Shown here: positions 16,973 through 25,076 of the stretch, in pieces
Position numbering within the stretch: the stretch's first letter is position 1
How the letters are laid out: every line of letters starts with the position of its first letter
NCBI RefSeq assembly: GCF_025144335.1
Contig: NZ_CP083539.1
Location: 2,543,501 to 2,607,500, forward strand
Direction: 5' to 3'
DNA from: Jannaschia sp. W003
GTDB taxonomy: Bacteria > Pseudomonadota > Alphaproteobacteria > Rhodobacterales > Rhodobacteraceae
DNA length: 64,000 nucleotides
Translations under genes and position numbers: made by a program
Notes under the pieces: model-generated
The model's input: the letters and a program-made list of their open reading frames with translations, nothing else
Told to the model about the DNA's origin: nothing
Database searches by the model: none

Positions 16973-18190
16973 TCAGCGCCTTGCCGTGCCCCGCTCCGAC
17001 AGCGCGGCGGCGAGGCCCTCGAAGGCGGCGATGTTGTGGCCCGCGCGCAGGAGGTCGACGTGGGGCAGGATCGCGCGGATGCCGGCGGCCTTCGGCGCGA
17101 AGCCGTCCCAGCGCAGCAGCGGGTTGAGCCAGATCACCCGGCGGGCCGCGAGGTGCAGGCGCCGGGCCTCGAAGGCAAGCGCGTCGGCGTCGCCCCGCTC
17201 TAATCCGTCGGTCACGAGCAGCACCACGGCGCCCTGCCCCATGACGCGCCGCGACCAGTCGCGGTTGAAGGCGCGCAGGGCCGCGCCGATGCGCGTGCCG
17301 CCGTCCCAGTCCTGCGCCTCGGCCCCGGCGGCGGCGAGGGCGGCGTCCACGTCGCGGCCCCGCATGTGACGGGTGATGTTGGTCAGCCGGGTGCCGAAGG
17401 TGAAGGCGTGGACGTCCGCCCACCCCTGCCCTTCCGCGTTCGAGACCGCGTGGAGGAAATGGAGCAGCGCCCGGCTGTAGGCCGACATGGAGCCGGAGAT
17501 GTCGCACAGGGCCACGAGGTTCGGCCAACGCCGCCCCGGCGTCGCGCGCCGGATGTCGCGCAGCTCGCCCTTGCGCATCGCGGCGCGCAGGGTGGCGCGG
17601 CGGTCCACACCGCCGCGCACGTCCGCGGCACGGCGGCGGGTGGGGATGGGATCGACCGGCAGGCGCAGGGTCGAGAGGATGCGCCGCGCGCGGGCCATCT
17701 CGGCGGTGGACATCTGCTCGAAGTCGAGGGTCCGCAGCGTCTCCCGGCCGCTCGCCGTGGCGGCGGCGTCGATCTCCACCTCCTCGGGTGCCTCCTCCTC
17801 GCGCGGCTCGGGCGTCTCGCGGTCTGCGTCCCCCAGCAGCGCCTCGGCGGCGCGCTTCTCGGCCGCCCGCGCGCGCCGCTCGTCCTGCACGCCGCGTACC
17901 GTGGGCGTCAGCAGGCCCATCATGTGCTCCAGAAACCGCGGGTCGCGCCAGTAGAGGCGGAAGAGCTGCCGGAAGACAGCGCGGTGCTCGGGCCGGCGGA
18001 CGAACACCGCCTCCAACGCGTGGGCGAAGTCGGCGCGCTCGGTGAAGCCTGCCGCGGCGACGGCCTCGGCGGCCAGGATCACCCGGTCGGGACCGGCGGG
18101 CACCCCGGCGCGGCGCAATGCGGCGGCGAAATGCGCGATGTTGCCGGCGAGGCGCGGGTTCTCGGGGAGGTCGAGGGGGATGTGTTCCAC
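16973..18190 (-). CDS. coxE: CoxE-like VWA domain protein
   Basis: 405 residues. Residues 1-120 are a helical N-terminal part typical of CoxE (NIAHFAAALRRAGVPAGPDRV), followed by an acidic linker and a von Willebrand factor A domain with the MIDAS motif DISGS at 230-234 (LVALCDISGSMSAYSRALL) and a later Asp in VVLLVTDGLERGD. Together with a MoxR AAA+ ATPase such proteins form metal-insertase-like chaperones; in Oligotropha CoxD/CoxE mature the Mo-Cu centre of CO dehydrogenase. It follows the ATPase gene by 69 bp. The specific target enzyme is not visible here. Confidence 0.9.
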   Translation of the reverse strand: MEHIPLDLPENPRLAGNIAHFAAALRRAGVPAGPDRVILAAEAVAAAGFTERADFAHALEAVFVRRPEHRAVFRQLFRLYWRDPRFLEHMMGLLTPTVRGVQDERRARAAEKRAAEALLGDADRETPEPREEEAPEEVEIDAAATASGRETLRTLDFEQMSTAEMARARRILSTLRLPVDPIPTRRRAADVRGGVDRRATLRAAMRKGELRDIRRATPGRRWPNLVALCDISGSMSAYSRALLHFLHAVSNAEGQGWADVHAFTFGTRLTNITRHMRGRDVDAALAAAGAEAQDWDGGTRIGAALRAFNRDWSRRVMGQGAVVLLVTDGLERGDADALAFEARRLHLAARRVIWLNPLLRWDGFAPKAAGIRAILPHVDLLRAGHNIAAFEGLAAALSERGTARR

Positions 18191-18201
18191 GGCGTGCGAT
18201 G

Positions 18202-18250
18202 CCGGGGGGCTAGCCCCCCGGACCCCCCAAGGTATTTCCGGCAGGATGAG
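18202..18250. repeat. Palindrome plus conserved tail, Rhodobacterales-type intergenic repeat
   Basis: A 20-bp perfect palindrome at 18202-18221 (arms CCGGGGGG and CCCCCCGG around CTAG) is followed by ACCCCCCAAGGTATTTCCGG and CAGGATGAGG. This arrangement, a G/C palindrome then CCCC and a GTATTT..GG.AGATGA-like tail, is familiar from intergenic regions of many Rhodobacterales. Recognition is from memory. It lies between the coxD- and coxE-like genes. Confidence 0.55.
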
Positions 18251-18259
18251 GGAGGGCCA

Positions 18260-19150
18260 TCACGCCAACTCCGCCCGGACCTCGTCGAGGATGCGCCGGG
18301 CGTCGGAGCCCTGGAGGCGCTGGATGTCGTCCTGATACTTCAGGAGCGCGCCAAGCGTGTCGGCGATGACCGCAGGTGACAACTCGATCATGTCGAGGGC
18401 GAGCAGGCACTTGGCCCAGTCGATGGTCTCGGCGACGCCGGGCTTCTTGAACAGGTCCTCGGTGCGCAGGCGCTGCACGAAGGCGACGACCTCGCGGCTG
18501 AGCGTCTCGGACGCCTCCGGCGCGCGGGCGGCGAGGATCTCCATCTCGCGGGCGTGGTCGGGGTAGTCGACCCAGTGGTAGAGGCAGCGCCGCTTGAGCG
18601 CGTCGTGCACCTCGCGCGTGCGGTTCGAGGTGAGGATCACGATCGGCGGCTCGGGGGCGCGGACCGTGCCCGTCTCGGGGATCGTAACTTGGTAGTCCGA
18701 CAGCGCCTCCAGCAGGAACGCCTCGAACGGGGCGTCGGTGCGGTCGATCTCGTCGATCAGCAGCACCGGGGCGCCGCCGGGCTGGGGGCGCATCGCCTCC
18801 AGGAGGGGCCGCGCGATCAGGAAGCGGTCCGAGAACAGGTCGGGCGGCGCCTCGTGGGTCGCCTCGGCGCGGCGGATCGCCACCATCTGCGCCGCGAAGT
18901 TCCACTCGTACACGGCGGAGTGGGCATCCAGCCCCTCGTAGCACTGCAGCCGGATCAGGCGCCGGCCCAGCGCCGACGCGATCGCCTTGGCGATCTCGGT
19001 CTTGCCCGTCCCCGCCTCGCCCTCGAGGAACAGGGGCCGCCGCAGGCGCAGCGCGAGGAACGTCACCGTGGCGAGCGCCCGGCCGCAGACGTAGTCCTGT
19101 CCCGCGAGGGCGGATTGCACCGCGTCGATGCTGTTCATGGGTGTGCTCAT
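18260..19150 (-). CDS. coxD: CoxD-like MoxR-family AAA+ ATPase
   Basis: 296 residues with Walker A GEAGTGKT (43-50), Walker [23 protein letters not shown], sensor 1 [26 protein letters not shown] and the arginine-finger region typical of MoxR proteins. It works with the VWA protein encoded next on the strand as a chaperone-like pair for cofactor insertion. The start at 19150 is supported by family length; an internal ATG five codons later ([17 protein letters not shown]) is equally plausible. Named for its pairing with CoxE and XdhC/CoxF-like genes; no coxSLM is seen. Confidence 0.88.
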   Translation of the reverse strand: MSTPMNSIDAVQSALAGQDYVCGRALATVTFLALRLRRPLFLEGEAGTGKTEIAKAIASALGRRLIRLQCYEGLDAHSAVYEWNFAAQMVAIRRAEATHEAPPDLFSDRFLIARPLLEAMRPQPGGAPVLLIDEIDRTDAPFEAFLLEALSDYQVTIPETGTVRAPEPPIVILTSNRTREVHDALKRRCLYHWVDYPDHAREMEILAARAPEASETLSREVVAFVQRLRTEDLFKKPGVAETIDWAKCLLALDMIELSPAVIADTLGALLKYQDDIQRLQGSDARRILDEVRAELA

Positions 19151-19270
19151 GGGACGGAGGAGGCGCAGTCCGTGCCGGCGCGGTCAAGCCGACCAAAGGC
19201 GCATGGGCGCCCGCGCGTTGCGGGAGGGGTTCGCGAGGGATACAACCCGCGGCGACAGAGGAGCCACCCC

Positions 19271-20494
19271 ATGAAAGACGCCGCCATCCCGCCGCACGCC
19301 GGCCACGGCCCCGACCTCGGCCCCTTCGACTGGGCCGATCCGCTGCGGCTGGAGGACCAGCTGAGCGAGGACGAGCGGATGCTCCGCGACGCCGCCGAGA
19401 GCTTCGCGCAGTCCACGCTGCAACCCGTCGTCCGCGAGGCCTACGCCAAGGAGCTGGACGCGCCCGAGCTGTTCGCGAAGATGGGCGAGGCCGGCCTGCT
19501 CGGCGTCACCATTCCCGAGGAGTACGGCGGCCTCGGCTCGACCTACACGACCTACGGGCTGGTCGCGCGCGCCATCGAGCGCGTGGACTCGGGCTACCGC
19601 TCCATGATGTCGGTGCAGTCCTCGCTGGTGATGTATCCGATCCACGCCTACGGGACCGAGGCCCAGAAGCGGAAGTACCTGCCGGGCCTGGCGGCGGGCG
19701 AGCTGATCGGCTGCTTCGGCCTGACCGAGCCGGATGCCGGCTCCGATCCCGCGGGCATGAAGACCCGCGCCGAGAAGATCGATGGCGGCTACCGCCTGAC
19801 CGGCTCCAAGATGTGGATCTCGAACGCGCCCTTCGCGGACGTCTTCGTGGTCTGGGCCAAGTCCGACGCCCACGACGGCAAGATCCGCGGTTTCGTGCTT
19901 GAGAAGGGAATGAAGGGTCTGTCGGCCCCGCGCATCAAGGGCAAGCAGAGCTTGCGCGCCTCGACCACGGGCGAGATCGTGATGGACGGCGTGGAGGTCG
20001 GCGAGGACGCGCTGCTGCCGGACGTGCAAGGACTGAAGGGTCCGTTCGGCTGCCTGAACCGCGCCCGCTACGGCATCGCCTGGGGCGTGATGGGCGCCGC
20101 CGAGGCCTGCTGGATGGCGGCGCGCCAGTACGGGCTGGATCGCAAGCAGTTCGGCAAGCCCCTGGCCCAGACCCAGCTGTTCCAGCTCAAGCTGGCCGAC
20201 ATGCAGACCCAGATCGCGCTGGGCACCCAGGCCGCGCTGCGGGTGGGCCGCCTCCTCGACGAGGGACAGGCCGCGCCGGAGATGATCTCGCTGATCAAGC
20301 GCAACAACTGCGGGCAGGCGCTGCACGTCGCGCGGCTGGCGCGCGACATGCACGGCGGAAACGGCATCTCCGAGGAATACGGCGTGATCCGCCACATGAT
20401 GAACCTCGAGACCGTGAACACCTACGAGGGCACCCACGACGTCCACGCCCTGATCCTCGGGCGCGCGCAGACCGGCCTGCAGGCGTTCTTCTGA
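19271..20494 (+). CDS. gcdH: Glutaryl-CoA dehydrogenase (acyl-CoA dehydrogenase family)
   Basis: FAD enzyme that dehydrogenates and decarboxylates glutaryl-CoA to crotonyl-CoA in lysine/tryptophan breakdown. The 407-residue protein has the acyl-CoA dehydrogenase signature [14 protein letters not shown], the FAD segment [22 protein letters not shown] and the GCDH-like C-terminus [19 protein letters not shown], whose Glu at about 386 is the catalytic base. The ATG at 19271 has AGAGGAG upstream. It is monocistronic, convergent with yceI. The NTYEGTHD context separates it from other acyl-CoA dehydrogenases with good confidence. Confidence 0.92.
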   Translation: MKDAAIPPHAGHGPDLGPFDWADPLRLEDQLSEDERMLRDAAESFAQSTLQPVVREAYAKELDAPELFAKMGEAGLLGVTIPEEYGGLGSTYTTYGLVARAIERVDSGYRSMMSVQSSLVMYPIHAYGTEAQKRKYLPGLAAGELIGCFGLTEPDAGSDPAGMKTRAEKIDGGYRLTGSKMWISNAPFADVFVVWAKSDAHDGKIRGFVLEKGMKGLSAPRIKGKQSLRASTTGEIVMDGVEVGEDALLPDVQGLKGPFGCLNRARYGIAWGVMGAAEACWMAARQYGLDRKQFGKPLAQTQLFQLKLADMQTQIALGTQAALRVGRLLDEGQAAPEMISLIKRNNCGQALHVARLARDMHGGNGISEEYGVIRHMMNLETVNTYEGTHDVHALILGRAQTGLQAFF

Positions 20495-20515
20495 CGCCCC
20501 CGCCGGCGGGCCGCC

Positions 20516-21082
20516 TCAGTCGGCCCGCCGCGCCTCCACCGAGATCCGTACCTCAATCTCGTCCGATATGAACGGCGCGAAGCGGCCCGCGTCGAAGTCC
20601 GAGCGCCGCAGCGTCGCGGTGGCGTCGAAGCCGATCCACGGCACCCGCTCCATCGGGTGATCGCCCCGGTGGTTCAGACGCGCCTCCAGAACCACCTCGC
20701 GCTCCACCCCGTTCAGCGCGAGCACGCCGGCGATGCGCCCGGTGTCCTCGCCCGTCACCTCGATCGCCGTGGAGCGGAACGTCGCCTCGGGGTTCTCGTC
20801 CGCTCCCAGGAACTCCGCCGAGCGGAACGCCTCGTCGCGGGGCTCCCAGCCGGTGAACATCGCGGCCAGCGGAATCGCGACCTCCACCGAGGAGGCCGCG
20901 GGGTCGTCCGGGTCGAACACGATCGTCCCCGCGAGGTTCGACAGCAGCCCCCAGGTGGTGGAGTAGCCGAGGTGCTCGAACTGGAACAGGATCTGGCTGT
21001 GATCGGGCGCGAGGGCGTAGCGTTCCGGCTCCGCAGCGGCGGGCGCCGCGAGCGTCGCGGCGAGGAGGAGGGATCGGATCAT
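20516..21082 (-). CDS. YceI family secreted lipid-binding protein
   Basis: 188 residues starting at the ATG at 21082 (GGGAGA six bases upstream) with a short signal peptide [17 protein letters not shown]. The mature part is a YceI lipocalin-like barrel: [33 protein letters not shown] scheme at the start, [17 protein letters not shown] in the middle, and late [31 protein letters not shown] segments. YceI proteins bind polyisoprenoids or similar amphiphiles in the periplasm. The precise ligand is unknown. It is convergent with gcdH (21 bp between stops). Confidence 0.92.
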   Translation of the reverse strand: MIRSLLLAATLAAPAAAEPERYALAPDHSQILFQFEHLGYSTTWGLLSNLAGTIVFDPDDPAASSVEVAIPLAAMFTGWEPRDEAFRSAEFLGADENPEATFRSTAIEVTGEDTGRIAGVLALNGVEREVVLEARLNHRGDHPMERVPWIGFDATATLRRSDFDAGRFAPFISDEIEVRISVEARRAD

Positions 21083-21239
21083 CGGCGGTCTCCCGGGGGG
21101 GCGTCGGCGCATCCTGCCCCGCCCCGCGCCGCGTCCGGCCTCACTTCGGCGTGTGCGGCGCGGCGCGGAACCATCGCCCGCCGCGTCCGTTGTCTGCCCC
21201 GAGTGCTTCACCGCACAGAAACAACGACAGGAGAGACAC

Positions 21240-21686
21240 ATGATCCGCACCCTCGCTTCCGCCGCCCTCGCCACCGCGATCGCCGGCCCCGTGCTGGCCG
21301 ATGCCCACATGATGGACATGGCCGACTACATCCGCACCCGCGACATCACCGGCGGCCCGGTCTACTCGATCGCCAACAACTACGACGAAGCCACCTGGAT
21401 GGACATGGAAGACCGTGACTCCTACGGCTACAACAACTACGCCTACGGCACCGACTACGACCAGATCGGCGAGATCGAGGACATCATCCTCGACAAGTCG
21501 GGCCAGATGGTCGGCCTCGTGGCCGAAGTCGGCGGCTTCCTCGACATTGGCGACAAGCACGTGATGGTTCCCGTGGGCGACCTGCGTCTCGTGGCGGTCG
21601 ACGACGCCACCTACAGCTATGTCACGCGCCTTAGCGAAGAGCAGCTCGAAGAGCTACCCTCGGTGGACGAAGGCTTCTTCGACTGA
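21240..21686 (+). CDS. Secreted PRC-barrel domain protein
   Basis: 148 residues. A signal peptide (MIRTLASAALATAIAGPVLA, cleavage before DAHMMD) precedes an acidic Asp/Tyr-rich segment (YDEATWMDMEDRDSYGYNNY) and a PRC-barrel-like domain (DQIGEIEDIILDKSGQMVGL, then VGGFLDIGDKHVMVPVGDLRL). Such proteins are frequent in Rhodobacteraceae but have no set function. AGGAGA lies seven bases before the ATG. It is followed by a good terminator and appears monocistronic. Confidence 0.88.
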   Translation: MIRTLASAALATAIAGPVLADAHMMDMADYIRTRDITGGPVYSIANNYDEATWMDMEDRDSYGYNNYAYGTDYDQIGEIEDIILDKSGQMVGLVAEVGGFLDIGDKHVMVPVGDLRLVAVDDATYSYVTRLSEEQLEELPSVDEGFFD

Positions 21687-21712
21687 TCCAACGACCCACG
21701 TCGGATGACGTG

Positions 21713-21738
21713 AGAGGGGGCCTTCGGGTCCCCTCTTT
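21713..21738 (+). terminator. Intrinsic terminator after the PRC-barrel gene
   Basis: AGAGGGGGCC and GGTCCCCTCT arms around TTCG, followed by TT; one G-T wobble in the stem. Confidence 0.8.
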
Positions 21739-21883
21739 CGTATGGCCAACCGCCCGGCACCGCTGCGAAAATCGGGGCCGTGCGGCAACTTAGCGGTGGA
21801 AACGCAAACCCGCCTGTGCGATTGGACAATGCAACCGGCGCGCGAGAGGCGCCGATCCGGTCGCCAGGAAGCGAGGTCCGACC

Positions 21884-23584
21884 ATGGGAAGCGATGCCGA
21901 CGATCGCGCCACGCCCAGGGATCGCCTGATCGTGGCCTTCGTGCTGGTGCTGTCGGTCTCGGCGACGGTGGCCGGCTTCCTCTTCGAGCGGGGCCGCACC
22001 CACGAGCGCAACCAGGTCATGTTCGCCGCCGCCGCCGACGACGTCCGTCACGACCTCCAGGCGACGATGAACGCCTATGCGCAGTTCCTGCGCGGAGGCG
22101 TCAGCCTGTTCCGGTCCTCGGGCGCGGTCAGCCGGGCCGACTGGCGGCGCTACGTGGACGACCTGGCCATGGGCGAGACCTATCCCGGCGTTCAGGCGGT
22201 GTCCTACAACGCGCTCCTGCGCGGTCCCGGTGCCCTGGCCGACCTCGTTCGCGCCACGCGCGGGGACGGCATGGGCGAGTTCGAGGTGCGCCCCGGTGGC
22301 GCGCGCTCGCTCTATGCGCCCATCCTCTACCTCGAGCCGATGAGCGCGCGGAACGAGCGGGCGGTGGGCTTCGACATCCTTTCCGAGAGCCACCGCGGGG
22401 CCGCCGTGCGCCGCGCCATCGAGAGCGGGGAGCCCAGCCTATCGGCGCAGGTCACGCTCGCGGGCGGCGACGCCGACGCCGGCGACGGCCGATCCGAGGC
22501 GGGCGTGTTGCTGGTGCAGCCGGTCTACCGGACCGGCGCCGACGTCTCCTCCGCCGAGGAGCGGCGCCGTGCCGCCACGGGCCTCATCGTCAGCGTGTTC
22601 CGCATCCCCGACCTGATGGAGAGCGTGCTCGCGGGCCGGGCCGACGGCGACCGCACCGCGATCGCGGTCACGCTGCGCGACGTGGACCCCGACGCCTCCC
22701 CGACGCCGATGTACGGCGATGCCGGCACGGGCCGGTACGCGACCGAGAACGCGATGGCCCTGTTCGGCCGCGAATGGCAGTTCCGCGCCGTCTCTACCCC
22801 GCGCTTCGAGGCCGCGCTGCCGGCGCACAGCGACTACGTGATGCTGGTCCTCGGCCTGATGGTCTCGTTCCTCCTGACCGCCGTGGTCTGGGCGCAGGCC
22901 ATGCGCGCCCGCCTCAGCCGCCGCGCCGCGGCCACGATCGCCAGCAGCCACGGGCAGATCGAGGTGCTCATGGACGAGGTGAACCACCGCTCCAAGAACC
23001 TCCTGACCCTCGTGCAGGCGATCGCCCGCCAGACCCGCGCCGACGACCCCGGCACCTTCACCCGGACCTTCGGCGAGCGTCTCGGCGCCCTGAGCAAGAG
23101 CCAGGACCTCCTGGTCCGCAGCGGCTGGAGCGCGGTCGCGATCCACGAGCTGGTGCGCTCGCAGCTCGCCCACTTCGCCGACCTCGTGGACGACCGCATC
23201 GTGATCGAGGGCGAGGACTTCGGCCTCGACGCCGAGACCGCGCAGACCCTCGGCATGGCGCTGCACGAGCTGGCGACCAACGCCAGCAAGTACGGGGCAT
23301 TGTCGAACGACGGCGGCGTGGTGCGCATCGCCTGGCGCTTCGAGGGCACCGGCCCCGCCGCGCGCTTCCGCATGAGCTGGACCGAGCGCGGCGGCCCGCC
23401 CGTCGCCAAGCCCTCGCGCCGCGGCTTCGGCACGAAGGTCACCGACATCATGGCGCGCGCCGCGCTTGGCGGCGAGATCGAGACCTGCTACGCCCGCGAG
23501 GGCTTCGAGTGGCACCTCGCCTGCGACGCCGACCGCATCCGCGCCACGGACGGCGGCCGCGGCGTCCTCGCCGGCGCGTCCTGA
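21884..23584 (+). CDS. CHASE-domain sensor histidine kinase, HWE/HisKA_2 type
   Basis: 566 residues. A first membrane helix (about 15-32, LIVAFVLVLSVSATVAGFLF) and a second (about 318-340, YVMLVLGLMVSFLLTAVVWAQ) bracket a periplasmic CHASE domain (YAQFLRGGVSLFRSSGAVSRADWRRYV style, then ERAVGFDILSESHR). The cytoplasmic part has the HWE-class phospho-acceptor VNHRSKNLLTLVQAIARQT and the N box GMALHELATNASKYGALS. There is no receiver domain and no response regulator beside it, so it is an orphan; in this family HWE kinases often signal through PhyR-type or single-domain regulators. The ligand is unknown. Confidence 0.93.
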   Translation: MGSDADDRATPRDRLIVAFVLVLSVSATVAGFLFERGRTHERNQVMFAAAADDVRHDLQATMNAYAQFLRGGVSLFRSSGAVSRADWRRYVDDLAMGETYPGVQAVSYNALLRGPGALADLVRATRGDGMGEFEVRPGGARSLYAPILYLEPMSARNERAVGFDILSESHRGAAVRRAIESGEPSLSAQVTLAGGDADAGDGRSEAGVLLVQPVYRTGADVSSAEERRRAATGLIVSVFRIPDLMESVLAGRADGDRTAIAVTLRDVDPDASPTPMYGDAGTGRYATENAMALFGREWQFRAVSTPRFEAALPAHSDYVMLVLGLMVSFLLTAVVWAQAMRARLSRRAAATIASSHGQIEVLMDEVNHRSKNLLTLVQAIARQTRADDPGTFTRTFGERLGALSKSQDLLVRSGWSAVAIHELVRSQLAHFADLVDDRIVIEGEDFGLDAETAQTLGMALHELATNASKYGALSNDGGVVRIAWRFEGTGPAARFRMSWTERGGPPVAKPSRRGFGTKVTDIMARAALGGEIETCYAREGFEWHLACDADRIRATDGGRGVLAGAS

Positions 23585-23596
23585 CGCACGCGGGCC

Positions 23597-23624
23597 TTGC
23601 GCCCCGGCGCGCGCCCGCTATACG
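23597..23624 (+). promoter_or_regulatory. Possible sigma-70 promoter of rpsF operon
   Basis: TTGCGC (23597-23602) and TATACG (23619-23624) are separated by 16 bp, 100 bp before rpsF and after the kinase stop. The fit to the alphaproteobacterial housekeeping consensus is fair only. Confidence 0.4.
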
Positions 23625-23694
23625 CCGTCCGTCCCGCCGCGACCCCGAACCGCGCGGCCCCTCGTGTCCGGAGGGCGGGACGACGTCCGGACGG
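23625..23694 (+). promoter_or_regulatory. Two-part stem in rpsF leader, candidate S6:S18 autoregulatory element
   Basis: CCGTCCG (23625-23631) pairs with CGGACGG (23688-23694), and TCCCGCC (23632-23638) pairs with GGCGGGA (23674-23680), leaving the 7-base bulge CGACGTC (23681-23687). Known S6:S18-binding leaders of rpsF mRNAs have a stem interrupted by a CCG-containing bulge. If transcription starts near 23631, the lower helix would be cut off, so the assignment is tentative. Confidence 0.4.
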
Positions 23695-23724
23695 TGAAGC
23701 CCGCCAGAGAGAGATGGAGACGGC

Positions 23725-24081
23725 ATGCCGCTCTACGAGCATGTGATGATCGCGCGTCAGGACCTGTCCAACGCGCAGGCCGAAGGGCTGAACGAGCACT
23801 TCGGCGCGGTGATCTCGGACAACGGCGGCACCGTCGTCGAGACCGAGTACTGGGGCGTCAAGACGATGGCCTACAAGATCAACAAGAACCGCAAGGGGCA
23901 CTACAGCTTCTTCCGCACCGACGCGCCCGCCGCGGCCGTGCAGGAGATGGAGCGCCTCGCCCGCCTGCATGACGACGTCATGCGCGTGCTGACCATCAAG
24001 GTCGACGAGCACGAGGAAGGCCCCTCGGTTCAGATGCAGAAGCGCGACGAGCGGGACGACCGCCGCCGCGAGCGCCGGTAA
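23725..24081 (+). CDS. rpsF: 30S ribosomal protein S6
   Basis: 118 residues, a normal length with a short charged tail. Family landmarks are MPLYEHVMIARQDLSNAQAEG, a GGTVVETEYWGVKTMAYKINK stretch and the ending VLTIKVDEHEEG. S6 sits on the 30S platform and binds as a heterodimer with S18. First gene of rpsF-rpsR-rplI, with 12-bp spacings. The Lys/Arg/Asp-rich tail (RDERDDRRRERR) is typical of alphaproteobacterial S6. Confidence 0.98.
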   Translation: MPLYEHVMIARQDLSNAQAEGLNEHFGAVISDNGGTVVETEYWGVKTMAYKINKNRKGHYSFFRTDAPAAAVQEMERLARLHDDVMRVLTIKVDEHEEGPSVQMQKRDERDDRRRERR

Positions 24082-24093
24082 GGAGACAGGCAC

Positions 24094-24321
24094 ATGGCAA
24101 CCAAACCCTTCTTCCGCCGTCGCAAGTCCGATCCCTTCGCGGGCCCCAACGCCCCCAAGATCGACTACAAGGACACCCGTCTCCTGCAGCGCTACATCTC
24201 CGAGCGCGGCAAGATCGTGCCCTCGCGCATCACCGCCGTGTCGGCCAAGAACCAGCGCCGGCTCGCCCAGGCCATCAAGCGCGCGCGCTTCCTGGCCCTC
24301 CTGCCCTACGCCGTGAAGTGA
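24094..24321 (+). CDS. rpsR: 30S ribosomal protein S18
   Basis: 75 residues, the standard S18 size. It contains [23 protein letters not shown] in register with the family and the basic [22 protein letters not shown]-terminal segment. Binds S6 on the 30S platform. Start ATG follows AAGGAG in the 12-bp gap after rpsF. Confidence 0.98.
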   Translation: MATKPFFRRRKSDPFAGPNAPKIDYKDTRLLQRYISERGKIVPSRITAVSAKNQRRLAQAIKRARFLALLPYAVK

Positions 24322-24333
24322 GGAGCTGAGATC

Positions 24334-24960
24334 ATGCAAGTCATCCTTCTCGAGCGCGTGGCCAAGCTTGGCCAGATGGGCGACGTCGTCGACGTCAAGC
24401 CCGGCTACGCCCGCAACTTCCTCTTGCCCCAGGGCAAGGCGCTGTCGGCGTCCGACGCCAACGTCGCCGCCTTCGAGGGTCGCAAGGCGCAGCTCGAGGC
24501 CGACAACCTCGAGTCCAAGAAGGAGGCCGAAGCGATGGCCTCCCGCCTCGACGGCCAGAAGTTCGTGATCATCCGCCAGGCCTCCGACGCCGGCGCGCTC
24601 TACGGCTCGGTCACCACCCGCGACGCCGCCGATGCCGCCACCGAGGCCGGCTTCACGGTCGCCCGCGGCCAGGTCTCGCTGCAGAAGCCGATCAAGGACC
24701 TGGGCATCCACCCGGTCACGGTGAAGCTGCACCCCGAGGTCGAGGTCGAGATCCTCATGAACGTCGCCCGCTCCCCCGAGGAGGCCGAGCTTCAGGAGGC
24801 CGGCAAGTCGATCCAGGAGCTGGCCGCCGAGGAAGAGGCCCAGGCCGAGTTCGAGATCAACGAGCTGTTCGACGATATCGGCTCCGCCGCCTCGGACGAC
24901 GAGGACGGCCTCGTGGAGACGCCCGAGAGCCGGGCCGACCGCGACGACCAGCCGCGCTGA
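24334..24960 (+). CDS. rplI: 50S ribosomal protein L9
   Basis: 208 residues, longer than E. coli L9 (149) because of an acidic C-terminal extension from about residue 150 ([19 protein letters not shown] onward), which is usual in Rhodobacteraceae. The N-terminal domain has [19 protein letters not shown] and [17 protein letters not shown]; the C-terminal domain has [20 protein letters not shown]9 binds the L1 stalk base and affects frame maintenance. Last gene of the operon, followed by a strong terminator. Confidence 0.97.
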   Translation: MQVILLERVAKLGQMGDVVDVKPGYARNFLLPQGKALSASDANVAAFEGRKAQLEADNLESKKEAEAMASRLDGQKFVIIRQASDAGALYGSVTTRDAADAATEAGFTVARGQVSLQKPIKDLGIHPVTVKLHPEVEVEILMNVARSPEEAELQEAGKSIQELAAEEEAQAEFEINELFDDIGSAASDDEDGLVETPESRADRDDQPR

Positions 24961-24983
24961 ACCCGCACTGCACGACCACCATC

Positions 24984-25008
24984 GGGGCCGCCTTCGGGCG
25001 GCCCCTTT
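24984..25008 (+). terminator. Intrinsic terminator of the rpsF-rpsR-rplI operon
   Basis: Perfect 9-bp arms GGGGCCGCC and GGCGGCCCC around TTCG, followed by TTT. Confidence 0.9.
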
Positions 25009-25076
25009 GCGTATCTGACCCTTGCATGACGGGCCGGGACGGGCCTTCATCTCCCCGCACTCACAGGGGGACCATC

